A stretch of 64,000 nt of DNA from Planctomycetota bacterium (GTDB taxonomy: Bacteria; Planctomycetota; Phycisphaerae; Phycisphaerales; UBA1924). The stretch's first letter is position 1, and every line of letters starts with the position of its first letter. The notes below the pieces were generated by a model. It saw nothing but the letters and a program-made list of their open reading frames with translations. It made no database searches and had not been told where the DNA came from. Positions 8,991 to 18,030 of this stretch are shown one piece after another. Location: the NCBI GenBank assembly GCA_039819165.1, contig JBCBSM010000001.1:1984001-2048000 (forward strand), written 5' to 3'. Both the position numbers and the translations under genes were made by a program.

Positions 8991-9198
8991 CGTGCACCCC
9001 CAACGCGGGCCTCGCCCTCCTCCGCGGAGCCGCACCCGTCTCTGCATCCTTCCGTTTCCACGCCGTGGCGTTTCGTGCGCCCGCAGAATCCAAACGCATT
9101 ACGAACGCCCTTCCGGGCCGTCGCCGCATCGGACGTTTGGGTCGACATTCACGGCCGAGGCTCGATTGCACCGCCCCAGCGGCCGAATCAAGGGTGTC

Positions 9199-9552
9199 AT
9201 GGCCGCCTCCCGCACGCAGAACACCCGGGGCCGCCCACGGTTCCCGCTAGACATGGCCGTCAGCCTCGTCGAGTTCGACGAGCGGGGCATGTACGCGCGG
9301 ACGTTCAACGGCCGCATCAAGGACCTCAGCCAGGGCGGGCTGGGCATCTGCGTGGCGGGCATGGTCCACGTCGGCCGCTTCCTGCTCGTCGAAGGCGAGC
9401 TCAAGGGCACGCGCAACCAGTTCTTCGGCCGCGTGGTCCGCAACGACTATGTCGCGTCGGCGGGCCACATCGTCGGCATCGCGATGGAGCCGCTGCCTAA
9501 GGACGGTCCGGTCCACCTCTGGCTCTCGCAGCGCGAAGAGTCGGCGGCGTAG
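9199..9552 (+). CDS. PilZ-domain protein
   Basis: A 117-residue stand-alone PilZ domain. The c-di-GMP-binding features are present: the Arg-rich lead RTQNTRGRPRFPLD (RxxxR type) and DLSQGGLGI (DxSxxG). The following strands include FFGRVVRNDYV and GIAMEPL. Such proteins bind cyclic di-GMP and change motility, polysaccharide secretion or transcription through partners. I chose the ATG at 9199 because the domain begins at once after it and AGGGTG lies just upstream. A GGDEF protein at the right end of the window shows that c-di-GMP signalling exists in this genome. Confidence 0.85.
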   Translation: MAASRTQNTRGRPRFPLDMAVSLVEFDERGMYARTFNGRIKDLSQGGLGICVAGMVHVGRFLLVEGELKGTRNQFFGRVVRNDYVASAGHIVGIAMEPLPKDGPVHLWLSQREESAA

Positions 9553-9620
9553 GCCGTCCCGCGGCCGCCAGTCGACTTCCATGGAAGAAACGCCCCGCGT
9601 CGAGCCGCGAGGAACGCTCG

Positions 9621-10628
9621 CTACACCGCCGCCAGCTCCAATCCCAGCGCGCGGGCCATCGCGCGGCCCATGTCGGCCGGGCTCTCGGCCACCTCGACGC
9701 CGGCGTCGCGGAGCGCCGCGATCTTGCTGTCGGCCGTGCCCTCGCCGCCGCTGATGATCGCGCCGGCGTGGCCCATCCGCTTGCCGGGAGGAGCCGTGCG
9801 GCCCGCGATGAACCCGGCGACGGGCTTGGTGACGTGCTCGCGGATGAAGCGGGCGGCGTCCTCCTCGTCGGTGCCGCCGATCTCGCCGATCAGCAGGATG
9901 CCGTGGGTGTCCGGGTCATCCTGGAACAGCCGCAGCGCCTCGACGTGCCCCAGCCCGCGGACCGGATCGCCGCCGATGCCGATGCAGGTGCTCTGCGCCA
10001 TGCCGTTCTGGCTGCACTGCCAGACGGCCTCGTAGGTGAGCGTGCCGCTGCGGCTGACGATGCCGACGGCCTTGCCGGTGGTGCACTGCTCGTCGCTGAT
10101 GTGGGTGTGGATGTAGCCGGGCATGATGCCGATCTTGCAGCCCGCGTTGGTGTAGGCGTCGCTGGCGCTCTCGCCGCCGCCGGTCTTCGGGCCCGGCGTG
10201 ATGATGCCCGGGCAGTTGGGCCCGATGAGCGTGAACAGATCCTCGCAGGGGTTCACGTCGGCCCCCCGGGCGGCGAGATTCCGCTCGTCGAGCACCGACC
10301 GCACGCGGACCATGTCGTGCACGGGCACGCCCTCGGTGATGCAGCAGATGAGCCGCAGACCCGCGTCGGCGGCCTCGAGGATCGCATCGCCCGCGAAGGC
10401 CGGCGGCACGAAGATCATCGTCGCCTCGGCCCCGGTGGCCTGCGCCGCCTGCTCGACGGTGTCGAAGATGGGCAGCCCATTGGCGTCCTTGGTGCCGCCC
10501 TTGCCGGGCGTGACCCCACCCACGAGCTTGGTGCCGTAGTGCAGGCAGCCCTTGGTGTGGATGGCCCCGAACGAGCCGGTGATGCCCTGGCAGATGACCC
10601 TGGTTTCGGCGTTGACGAGGACGGCCAT
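9621..10628 (-). CDS. sucD: succinyl-CoA ligase alpha subunit, with insertions
   Basis: Alpha subunit of succinyl-CoA synthetase of the TCA cycle: succinyl-CoA plus NDP and phosphate give succinate, CoA and NTP. The CoA-binding N-terminus ([19 protein letters not shown]), [28 protein letters not shown] and the phospho-histidine loop [10 protein letters not shown] (about residue 287) are all present. At 335 residues it is about 45 longer than most SucD. The extra lies in three places: around [13 protein letters not shown] before [21 protein letters not shown] after it, and ISDEQCTTG before the VGIVSRSG strand. GGAGG lies 8 bases before the ATG. sucC is not adjacent. Confidence 0.92.
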   Translation of the reverse strand: MAVLVNAETRVICQGITGSFGAIHTKGCLHYGTKLVGGVTPGKGGTKDANGLPIFDTVEQAAQATGAEATMIFVPPAFAGDAILEAADAGLRLICCITEGVPVHDMVRVRSVLDERNLAARGADVNPCEDLFTLIGPNCPGIITPGPKTGGGESASDAYTNAGCKIGIMPGYIHTHISDEQCTTGKAVGIVSRSGTLTYEAVWQCSQNGMAQSTCIGIGGDPVRGLGHVEALRLFQDDPDTHGILLIGEIGGTDEEDAARFIREHVTKPVAGFIAGRTAPPGKRMGHAGAIISGGEGTADSKIAALRDAGVEVAESPADMGRAMARALGLELAAV

Positions 10629-10776
10629 GGGGTTGCCTCCGTGCTGGCGTGGTTGCCCGGAGCGTAGGTTCGGGCGCCGACGGGAGCCGGCCGGGCGGGT
10701 GCAGGCCCGGACGGCTTCGGAACGGCCCGGCGACCGGCCGTGTACTCCCCGTAGGCCCGATGGCCAGGAGACAAGC

Positions 10777-12069
10777 ATGAATGACCCCAAGGTCCGGGCC
10801 GCCCTCGCGTTGGTCGTGGCGCTCGGCGTTGCCGGCCCGATGCGTGCCGGGACCGCCAACCCCGCCGCGCCACCGGCCGCCCAGGAGTCCACGGCGGACG
10901 AGGACATCACACGGAAGATGATGGCGCTCGCCATCAGCGGGGAGACGGCGGCCCTCTTCGAACGGCTGATGCACTTCGATGATCCGCAGCGGGAAGCCGG
11001 CAGGGCGTTATACCGGGACTACATGGACGAGTACCGCACTTCGGTTCGGCGGGCGATGGAAGCCCTTCAAGCGATGAACCTGGACCTCGCAGGCGGCGGC
11101 GATCGGGACCCCGCCGCCTTCCGCACGGGCATCCAGACGCTCACGGACTTCGTGGACGCCACCGCGGCTCTGGGTGATCGATACGTGGCCGACCTGGGCG
11201 ACCTGGCGATGGACGCGCGCCAAGAGGCGGCCCACGCGCGGGTCGTGCGGGCACGAACGCGGACCTACGCCCTCGCGCTCGCCCGCACCGACGGCCACGG
11301 CACGTTCGTCGATCTCGTTGCGCTGGCCGCCGGACTCGAGCCGCCGCTCGATCTGGACTCGACCACCGATCCGGCCGCCGAGACGCTCCGCGAGTACGAG
11401 CTGCGGCTGGCCCCCGACGCCGAGCGCATGCGAGCGATCATGCTCGCCATCATCCGCTTGCAGCTCGCCTCGCTCGCCGAGATGGGCGTCGACATGAACC
11501 CGGAGGGCGAGGCCATTCAGGAGCTCGAAGAGCGTGCCGACGCTCTCCTGGAGCGGCTCACCGACATCGGCACCGGCATGGAGGCGACCACGGAGCGCTT
11601 CCGGCGGCGGGTGGAGGGCACGCTGCGCCCCGAACGCCGCCGGGCGTGGAACCTCGCGTACAACCGCACGCTCTGGCCCGAGATCTACGGCCCCGGCGAA
11701 TTCGAGGCCGTCTACGAAGCGGCGCTCGCGCTGCCCGATCTGGCCGCCGATCAGCGCGAGGCAATCGACACGATCCGCGACAAGCACGAGCGCGAGGCCG
11801 CCCCCATCAACGACCGCTGGTCGGCCGGGCAACGCGAACTGGACGAGCTCGATTGGGCCGCCTTCGAGGATCCAAACGAGTTCGTGGCCCATCGCACCAA
11901 GGCCGTCGAGCGGATTACGGGGGCGCGCGGCGATCGACGCGCGCTCGACGCGCGGCTCGCCGAGCGCATCCGCGAGCTGCTCACGCCCGAGCAGCGCGAG
12001 GCGATGCCCGAAGCCGACGCTGGTTTCGACGAAGAAGCGGTGCTGCGGGCGCTCGGGGGAGGGGGCTAA
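10777..12069 (+). CDS. secreted helical protein of unknown function
   Basis: A 430-residue protein with a signal peptide (about residues 1-24, ending MRAG) and a Pro/Ala linker. The rest is almost entirely charged amphipathic helix, Glu/Arg/Ala-rich, with long heptad-like stretches. Near the C-terminus [11 protein letters not shown] resembles the LTxxQ motif of Spy/CpxP-like periplasmic proteins, but the length is far greater and I do not assign it there. AGGAG sits 7 bases before the ATG at 10777. It is divergent from sucD and convergent with the desaturase gene. No family recognised. Confidence 0.75.
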   Translation: MNDPKVRAALALVVALGVAGPMRAGTANPAAPPAAQESTADEDITRKMMALAISGETAALFERLMHFDDPQREAGRALYRDYMDEYRTSVRRAMEALQAMNLDLAGGGDRDPAAFRTGIQTLTDFVDATAALGDRYVADLGDLAMDARQEAAHARVVRARTRTYALALARTDGHGTFVDLVALAAGLEPPLDLDSTTDPAAETLREYELRLAPDAERMRAIMLAIIRLQLASLAEMGVDMNPEGEAIQELEERADALLERLTDIGTGMEATTERFRRRVEGTLRPERRRAWNLAYNRTLWPEIYGPGEFEAVYEAALALPDLAADQREAIDTIRDKHEREAAPINDRWSAGQRELDELDWAAFEDPNEFVAHRTKAVERITGARGDRRALDARLAERIRELLTPEQREAMPEADAGFDEEAVLRALGGGG

Positions 12070-12087
12070 GCCGGCCCCGTGCGGCGG

Positions 12088-13062
12088 CTAGGCCGCCTTC
12101 GCCCGCATCCGCTCGGGGCTGGGCACCTTCACGTCCCAGACCAGGCCCACGCGTTCGAGCACACGGATGACGATCCAGCTGCTATCGAACTGCCACCACT
12201 TCAGCCCGTGGCGGGCGCTCGTGGGGAACGCGTGGTGGTTGTTGTGCCAGCCCTCGCCCAGGGCCAGCACGCCGACGATGGCGTTGTTGCGGCTCTCGTC
12301 GTGGCTCTCGAAGGGCCGGTTGCCCCAGAGGTGGCAGATGGAGTTCACGCTCCAGGTGATGTGGTGCACCATCGCCACGCGGATCAGCCCGCCCCACACG
12401 AAGCCCATCAGGGCGCCCCACCAGCTCATGGTGAACAGGCCGACCGCCAGCGCGGGCAGCGCGAGCGAGAGCAGCGCCCACACCGGGAACAGGCGGCTGA
12501 TCCAGCGCACCAGCGGGTCCTTCTCCAGATCGACCACGTAGCGGCCGAGGTCCTTGCGGCGGGGCGAGAGCACCCAGCCACAGTGGGCCATCCAGAACCC
12601 CTTGATGGTGCCCCAGACGCCCGACCCGTGCCCGTGGGGCGAGTGCGGGTCGTGCTCGTGGTCGCTGTGCTGGTGGTGGCAGCGGTGGAAGGCAACCCAG
12701 TTGAGGATCGGCCCCTCGGTCGCCATCGAGCCCAGGATCCCGAGGATCGCCGTCATCACCCGGCCCGTGCGGAACGACTTGTGCGTCAGCAGCCGGTGGT
12801 AGCCGATGGTGACGCCGAAGCCCGTTGCTAGATAGAACACGAAGCCCACCGCCAGCTCGACCCAGCCGATGCCCGCGCCCCAGGCGTAGGCCACCGCCCA
12901 CACGAAGGCGCACAGCGGCGCGAGGATCAGCACGAGGTTGAGGATCCGAAGACCCAGCGGCAGCGGGCCGTAGTGCACGGGCTTCTCGGCCGCGACGCGA
13001 GCGCGCGGTGCGGGCGTGCGGTGGCCGATCTGGTCGGCCATCGGCGAAGGGACTGTGGTCAT
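12088..13062 (-). CDS. membrane acyl-CoA/acyl-lipid fatty-acid desaturase
   Basis: A 324-residue integral membrane di-iron desaturase of the delta-9 acyl-CoA type. The three His boxes are all present and correctly spaced: HRLLTH (about residue 93), HRCHHQH (about 130) and HNNHH (about 265). Hydrophobic helices flank them in the usual order. It introduces a cis double bond into saturated acyl chains and so adjusts membrane fluidity. An AAGGAA ribosome site precedes the ATG. The glycine-rich RNA-binding gene lies 34 bases upstream on the same strand, a pairing that would suit cold response, though this is inference. Confidence 0.93.
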   Translation of the reverse strand: MTTVPSPMADQIGHRTPAPRARVAAEKPVHYGPLPLGLRILNLVLILAPLCAFVWAVAYAWGAGIGWVELAVGFVFYLATGFGVTIGYHRLLTHKSFRTGRVMTAILGILGSMATEGPILNWVAFHRCHHQHSDHEHDPHSPHGHGSGVWGTIKGFWMAHCGWVLSPRRKDLGRYVVDLEKDPLVRWISRLFPVWALLSLALPALAVGLFTMSWWGALMGFVWGGLIRVAMVHHITWSVNSICHLWGNRPFESHDESRNNAIVGVLALGEGWHNNHHAFPTSARHGLKWWQFDSSWIVIRVLERVGLVWDVKVPSPERMRAKAA

Positions 13063-13095
13063 GCTGTTCCTTTGGTGGGAATCCGGTCCTGGATC

Positions 13096-13476
<381 letters not shown>

Positions 13477-13490
13477 CAACCAGACTCCTG

Positions 13491-13524
13491 CCCTGAATCG
13501 CGAATCCGAGAGTGACTTACAGGG
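13491..13524 (-). promoter_or_regulatory. candidate 5'-UTR hairpin next to the RRM gene ribosome site
   Basis: In the leader of the RRM gene, CCCTG (13520-13524 on the minus strand) can pair with CAGGG (13491-13495); the 3' arm directly abuts the GGCAGGAG ribosome site. The loop holds the direct repeat GATTC-GC-GATTC. Leader structure control is known for cold-shock and Rbp genes; here it is only a possibility because the stem is just 5 base pairs. Confidence 0.3.
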
Positions 13525-13644
13525 CGAGTCGCGGTCGGACCGACGGTGGGCTGCACCGAGGGCGCGTTCGGCCCTGAGAGAGCCCAAAAACAGTAGCCCG
13601 GGGCCGGGGGCGATCAACCGCCCGCGGGCCGGCCCGCCGACCGG

Positions 13645-13650
13645 TATACT
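13645..13650 (+). promoter_or_regulatory. candidate -10 element (TATACT)
   Basis: TATACT stands out in very GC-rich sequence 43 bases before the GTG start at 13694. No convincing -35 TTGACA is visible. A similar TATACT lies just before the gene at 62114. Confidence 0.35.
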
Positions 13651-13693
13651 CGCGCGTCGACCGGGCATGCAGCGGGCCCGGGAAGGGAGCCCC

Positions 13694-14815
13694 GTGCGAG
13701 CCATCGTCACCGGCCAGATCGGCCTGGACAAGAAGGCCTACCTCGCCGACGTCGCCCGATTCGCCGGCGAACAGGGCGAACCCATCTCGCTCTACAACGT
13801 CGGCGACTCGATGTACGCCGAGGCCCCCGACGTCCGGCCCGGCCGCATCCTGGATCTGCCCCTGAGCAGGCTGCATTCGCTCCGCCGGGCGGCCTTCAAG
13901 GACGTCATCGCCGACAGCCAGGGGCAGGCCAACATCCTGGTAAACACCCACGCCACCTTCCGCTGGCGGCACGGGCTGTTCAGCGCCTTCGACTTCGACC
14001 AGATCACCAAGCTCAAGCCCGACCTGTTCGTCTGCCTGGTGGACAACATCGAGATGGTGCACCACCGGCTGCACCGCGAGCACGAGATCGACGCCACCAT
14101 GAAGGACTGCATGGTCTGGCGCGAAGAAGAGCTGCTGGCCACCGAGCTGATGAGCCAGGCCGTCCCCGGCAGCGACTTCTGCATCGTCAGCCGGGGCCGG
14201 CACGCCAGCACCGTCCGCACGATGTTCCGCCTGGCCTGCCGCCCCGAGATGCGGAAGGTCTACCCCAGCTTCCCGATGAGCCACGTCGTGGACATGCCCG
14301 ACGTGCTGGCCGAGATCGACCACTTCCGCGCGCAGCTGGCCGAGCAGTTCATCACCTTCGACCCCGGCGACGTCGACGAGAAGCTGCTGCTCGAGCGGGC
14401 CCTCGAGGCCGCCCGCGACGGCCACGAGTTCTTCGACCACGCCCCCCACTCCTTCGGCGGGGGCGCCGACGCCGAGCCCCTCCGATGCCGCACCCGCGAG
14501 GTGCTCGACATCGCCGGCGACATCGACGGCCAGATCTACATGCGGGACTTCAAGCTCATCGACCAGAGCGACATGATCGTCAGCTACATCCCCGAGCTGG
14601 CCGGCGGCATCCCGGGCCTGTCCAGCGGCGTCGAGCGCGAGCTGCACCACGCCTTCGAGCACACCAAGGAGGTCTACGTGGTCTGGCGGCCGTCGCGCAC
14701 CCCCAGCCCCTTCATCACCGAGACCGCCACCAAGATCTTCTCCACGGTGGACGAGGCGCTGCGGCACTTCGAGGAAGCCGGCATGTTCGCGCAGACCAAC
14801 CTCTTCGGCCACTAG
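13694..14815 (+). CDS. P-loop-like protein with degenerate Walker A, function unknown
   Basis: A 373-residue protein starting at GTG 13694, chosen for the strong GGAAGGGAG 4 bases upstream (an in-frame ATG lies at 13667). The N-terminus RAIVTGQIGLDKKAYLADV has the strand-loop-helix of adenylate-kinase-like P-loop proteins, but the loop reads GQIGLDKK, lacking the GK[ST] ending. The middle has LVNTHATFRW and LFVCLVDNIE strands as in nucleotide kinases. The C-terminal RDFKLIDQSDMIVSYIPEL with a downstream SSGVERELHHAFEH resembles nucleoside deoxyribosyltransferase-like domains. It may be a nucleotide-sensing or nucleotide-modifying protein; I cannot assign a reaction. Confidence 0.75.
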   Translation: MRAIVTGQIGLDKKAYLADVARFAGEQGEPISLYNVGDSMYAEAPDVRPGRILDLPLSRLHSLRRAAFKDVIADSQGQANILVNTHATFRWRHGLFSAFDFDQITKLKPDLFVCLVDNIEMVHHRLHREHEIDATMKDCMVWREEELLATELMSQAVPGSDFCIVSRGRHASTVRTMFRLACRPEMRKVYPSFPMSHVVDMPDVLAEIDHFRAQLAEQFITFDPGDVDEKLLLERALEAARDGHEFFDHAPHSFGGGADAEPLRCRTREVLDIAGDIDGQIYMRDFKLIDQSDMIVSYIPELAGGIPGLSSGVERELHHAFEHTKEVYVVWRPSRTPSPFITETATKIFSTVDEALRHFEEAGMFAQTNLFGH

Positions 14816-14830
14816 ATCGGCCGCGACGCA

Positions 14831-15217
14831 ATGCCCACGCCCACCGCCCGGGAGATCATCGCGATGCGCTGGCGGGTCCGCGTCGCGCTGCGCGGCGTTG
14901 CGGTGCTGCTGCTCGTCGCGGCGATGGTCATCGCGGCCCTGCGGATCCCCACGTACAACAAGGAGGCCGCCTGGGCCGCCGCCGGCTACGCCCGCCCGCC
15001 GGAGCTCACCAGTTGGACCTGGTTCGGCGTGCCCCTCGCCGCGGCAGCCATGGCCGTCGCACTCCTGCTCCTCGCCCGCTTCGCCATCGCGGTGCTCGTG
15101 CCCGTACCGAAGCCCGGCTGCCCGGGCTGCGGCTACGACCTCAGCAACCCGACCAGCGAGCGGTGCCCCGAGTGCGGGCTGGTGATCGGCGCACTCCCGC
15201 CCAACGATTCCGCGTGA
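14831..15217 (+). CDS. two-helix membrane protein with C-terminal zinc ribbon
   Basis: A 128-residue protein with two hydrophobic helices (about residues 19-38 and 66-92) and a C-terminal zinc knuckle: CPGCGYDL then CPECGLV. The same CxxCGYD/CPECG signature recurs at 22051 and 24857, so it belongs to a family repeated in this genome. Function unknown; the ribbon probably lies in the cytoplasm and binds protein or nucleic acid. Its TGA stop overlaps the GTG start of the globin gene (GTGA at 15214-15217), so the two are translationally coupled. Confidence 0.75.
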   Translation: MPTPTAREIIAMRWRVRVALRGVAVLLLVAAMVIAALRIPTYNKEAAWAAAGYARPPELTSWTWFGVPLAAAAMAVALLLLARFAIAVLVPVPKPGCPGCGYDLSNPTSERCPECGLVIGALPPNDSA

Positions 15218-15648
15218 GCGACAACGACCAGCCGCAGACCCTCTACCAGATCCTCGGCGCCGGCGGCTTCGACCGGCTCACGCGCGGCTTCTACGAGGCC
15301 GTCCCGACCGACGACATCCTCGGGCCCATGTACCGCGGCTACCTCGCCCGCATGCACGACGTGGACGAGGATAACGACCAGGCCATGACGCTCCACTTCG
15401 AGGAGGCACGCCTCCGCTTGCGCGACTTCCTGATCCAGCGCTTCGGCGGACCAGCGACGTACAGCGACCAGCGCGGCCACCCCCGCCTCCGCATGCGGCA
15501 CATGCCGTTCCGGATCGATCACGCCGCCGCCGAGCGCTGGCTCGAGCTGATGTTCGCCTCGCTCGACGACATGGGCCTGGAACCCAACCCCTACCGCGAG
15601 CTGCGGGTGTACTTCACGCAGACGGCGCTGTTCATGGTCAATCGCTAG
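15214..15648 (+). CDS. truncated haemoglobin (group II-like)
   Basis: A 144-residue truncated globin. TLYQILGAGGFDRLTRGFYE is the start of the 2-on-2 fold. QRGHPRLRMRHMPFRID holds the proximal-His region, and ERWLELMFASL carries the Trp of the G helix typical of group II (trHbO). Such globins bind oxygen or NO and help in nitrosative or oxidative stress. The start is GTG at 15214, overlapping the upstream stop, with no other in-frame start nearby before the conserved part. It is followed 61 bases later by a flavoprotein gene, which could act in the same redox context. Confidence 0.88.
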   Translation: MSDNDQPQTLYQILGAGGFDRLTRGFYEAVPTDDILGPMYRGYLARMHDVDEDNDQAMTLHFEEARLRLRDFLIQRFGGPATYSDQRGHPRLRMRHMPFRIDHAAAERWLELMFASLDDMGLEPNPYRELRVYFTQTALFMVNR

Positions 15649-15709
15649 ACGCCGACCGCCGGGCAATCGTGCGGCTATGTTTGTGCCCCACCCGCACCGG
15701 AGGCCCGGC

Positions 15710-16297
15710 ATGACCCTCGTCGCCATCGTGTACCACAGCGGCTTCGGCCACACCAGGAAGCAGGCCGAGGCCGTTGCCGAGGGCGTGTGGTCCGCCGGCG
15801 CCGACGCCGCGATGCACGCCGTCGAGGAGTTCCCCGCGCCCGAGAACAACCAGTACGCAGGGCCGTGGGACGTGCTCGCAAGGGCCGACGCGATCGTCTT
15901 CGGGTGCCCAACCTACATGGGCACGATCAGCGCGGGCCTCAAGCGATTCATGGACGACAGCAGCGTCGTGTGGTTCCAGCAGGGCTGGAAGGACAAACTG
16001 GCCGGCGGCTTCACCAACAGCAGCGGCCTGAGCGGCGACAAGCTCAACACGCTCGTCAGCCTTGTCGTCTTCGCCGCCCAGCACGGCATGAACTGGGTCA
16101 CCCTCGGCATGATGCCGCCGTCCGACGACGCGGGCCAGACCCCCGACACGCCCAACCGGATGGGCGGCTTCCTGGGCGCCTTCGCGCAGTCGGGAAACGT
16201 CTCGCCCGAGGAGGCCCCGCCGCCGGGCGACCTCGAGACCGCCCGCCACTACGGCTCGCGCATCGCGTCGCTGGCCGCCCGCATGGCCGACAGCTGA
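15710..16297 (+). CDS. flavodoxin-like NAD(P)H:quinone oxidoreductase family (WrbA-like)
   Basis: A 195-residue flavodoxin-fold protein. VAIVYHSGFGHTRKQAEAVA is the FMN-phosphate loop. DAIVFGCPTYMGTISAGLKRFMD is the isoalloxazine-contacting loop seen in WrbA and NADPH-dependent FMN reductases. The middle holds KLAGGFTNSSGLSGDK, also typical. It probably reduces quinones or other acceptors with NAD(P)H. The ATG at 15710 is preferred over the ATG at 15677 because GGAGG stands 5 bases before it. Its 3' end overlaps the C-terminus of rsmA on the other strand by 49 bases. Confidence 0.88.
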   Translation: MTLVAIVYHSGFGHTRKQAEAVAEGVWSAGADAAMHAVEEFPAPENNQYAGPWDVLARADAIVFGCPTYMGTISAGLKRFMDDSSVVWFQQGWKDKLAGGFTNSSGLSGDKLNTLVSLVVFAAQHGMNWVTLGMMPPSDDAGQTPDTPNRMGGFLGAFAQSGNVSPEEAPPPGDLETARHYGSRIASLAARMADS

Positions 16298-17124
16298 CGC
16301 GCCAGCGCCGCAAGAGCGTCGACGGCGATCTCCTCGGCCCGCATGCCCGGCGCGACGCCCTCCGGCGGGTCCGCATCGCCCAGCAACTCGCGCAGTGGTG
16401 CGGCGATCCGCTTGCGGCGCTGCCGGAACAGCGCACCGCACGCCTCGCTCAGCACCGCGAGATCGCACGGCGGCTCGGGCCGCCGCCGCAGCAGCACCAT
16501 GGCGCTATCCACCCCGGGGCGGGGCCAGAAGCACGCCGGCGGCAGGTGCGCGATGCGTTCGGCCTCGCACGCCGCCTGCGCGATCACGGATAAGGGGCCA
16601 AAGTCCCGCGTGCCGGGCGAGGCCAGCAACCGATCGACGACCTCCTTCTGCACCGTCACCGCCATCGCGCCGCACGCCGGCCGATGCAGCAGCAGCGTCG
16701 AGAGCAGCGGCGTTGCGCAGCCGTAGGGCAGGTTTGCGACGAGCGCGAACGGTCGATCGCCGAGTCGTTCCGCGACCTCCGTGTTGAGCGCCCGCTTGCC
16801 CCGGAGCGCATCGCCGTGCACCAGCGCGAATCCCTCGCGATCCGCGAAGCGCTCCCGCAGCAGCACGGCGAGGCCGTCGTCCAGCTCGCAGGCGAGCACG
16901 CTCGCCCCCGCATCGAGCAGCGCCTCGGTCAGCGTGCCCGTACCGGGGCCGACCTCGAGCACGAGCGTCCCCGGCGTCACGCCCGCGGCCCGCACGAGCT
17001 TGGCGATCAGGTTGTGGTCCACCAGGAAGTTCTGGCCCAGCGATCGCTTGGGCGCCAGCCCGCGCTCGGCCAGCAGGCCCTTGATCTCGGCGAGCGTCTG
17101 CGGCACGCGGAGCCCCGCTACCAC
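16249..17124 (-). CDS. rsmA: 16S rRNA dimethyladenosine transferase RsmA
   Basis: Methylates the two adjacent adenines in the 3'-terminal hairpin of 16S rRNA during 30S maturation. The 291-residue frame has SLGQNFLVD, the SAM motif VLEVGPGTGTLTEALL, the acidic ACELDDGLA, HGDALR, and the catalytic NLPYGCATPLL. FWPRPGVDSAMV near the C-terminal domain is also characteristic. The start is probably GTG at 17124, which overlaps the stop of the HAD gene by a few bases; a second GTG at 17106 is possible. It is convergent with, and overlaps, the flavoprotein gene. Confidence 0.93.
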   Translation of the reverse strand: MVAGLRVPQTLAEIKGLLAERGLAPKRSLGQNFLVDHNLIAKLVRAAGVTPGTLVLEVGPGTGTLTEALLDAGASVLACELDDGLAVLLRERFADREGFALVHGDALRGKRALNTEVAERLGDRPFALVANLPYGCATPLLSTLLLHRPACGAMAVTVQKEVVDRLLASPGTRDFGPLSVIAQAACEAERIAHLPPACFWPRPGVDSAMVLLRRRPEPPCDLAVLSEACGALFRQRRKRIAAPLRELLGDADPPEGVAPGMRAEEIAVDALAALARQLSAMRAASDAMREP

Positions 17125-18002
17125 GCGCCCGCGAGTATGCGCTCGATGGCTCGTGCCACGCCGTGATCGGCGCAGGATTCGGTCACGCGGTCGGCCGCGG
17201 CGCGGACCTCGGCCGGCGCCTCGCCCATCGCTACGCCCAGGGCCGCCCCTTGCAGCATCGGGATGTCGTTGACCTGGTCGCCGATGGCGGCGATGCGCGC
17301 TGGCTCGACGCCGACGCGGACGCCCAGCCGCTGCAGCGCCGACCACTTGTCGGCCTCGACCGGGAAGACCTCGAGCACGTGCGGCGGCTCGTCGTCCTCG
17401 GGCACGTGCGTGCTCAGCGGAAAGGCGTGCACCATCGCGAGCCCCGCCAGCTCGTCGGCCAGCCGCTCGGTCAGCCGCGCGACCTCGCGCGCCGTCCCGG
17501 AGGCCACCGCGCGGACGCTCGGCAGGTCGTGCCGGGGCCCCTCGCGGCTGATGATGTACTCGACGTCGGAGGCCTTCTTGTCCATCCAGAGTTGCAGGAC
17601 CGGGTGCAATTCGGCGTCCCCGTCGAGCACCACGACGTAGTCGTAGCCCGCGTGGTCGCGGTCCTTCTGGATGAGCAGCGCGAGGTCGTGGCCGCGGGCG
17701 ATGTCCGCCACGCGATCGATGAGCGTCGCATCGAGCCCGGCGGCGTCGAGCGTCCGGCGATCCCGGCCGCAGGCGATCTGCGCCCCGCCCGAGACCACCA
17801 CGGGCTCGGTCTGCTCGATGGCGTCGAGCACGGCGTAGCACTCGCTCAGCACGCGGCCGGTGCAGATGGTCACGCCCAGGCCCGCCTCGCGAGCGGCGCG
17901 GATGGCTTCGACGTTCTCGGCCGATACCGCCCCCGCGCGGCCCACGAGCGTGCCGTCGAGGTCGATGGCGATCAGGTCGTATCGGTGCGATGGATCGGGC
18001 AC
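17118..18002 (-). CDS. Cof-type HAD-IIB family hydrolase
   Basis: A 294-residue haloacid-dehalogenase-fold phosphatase with a C2B cap. Motif I is LIAIDLDGTLV (nucleophile Asp and acid Asp). Motif II lies in TICTGR, the conserved Lys in EADKWSALQRLGV, and motif IV in AIGDQVNDIPMLQGA. Such enzymes dephosphorylate sugar phosphates, FMN-type cofactors or nucleotides; the substrate cannot be read here. The GTG start lies at 18002. It precedes rsmA, overlapping it by 7 bases. Confidence 0.9.
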   Translation of the reverse strand: MPDPSHRYDLIAIDLDGTLVGRAGAVSAENVEAIRAAREAGLGVTICTGRVLSECYAVLDAIEQTEPVVVSGGAQIACGRDRRTLDAAGLDATLIDRVADIARGHDLALLIQKDRDHAGYDYVVVLDGDAELHPVLQLWMDKKASDVEYIISREGPRHDLPSVRAVASGTAREVARLTERLADELAGLAMVHAFPLSTHVPEDDEPPHVLEVFPVEADKWSALQRLGVRVGVEPARIAAIGDQVNDIPMLQGAALGVAMGEAPAEVRAAADRVTESCADHGVARAIERILAGAW

Positions 18003-18030
18003 GCCGGATTGTTGGCGCGGCGACCCCCGC

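Noticed and set aside
9576-9587. 12-bp palindrome CTTCCATGGAAG between the convergent PilZ and sucD genes
   Set aside because: Perfect but short, with no T-tract and no second copy noted; not enough to call an operator or terminator.
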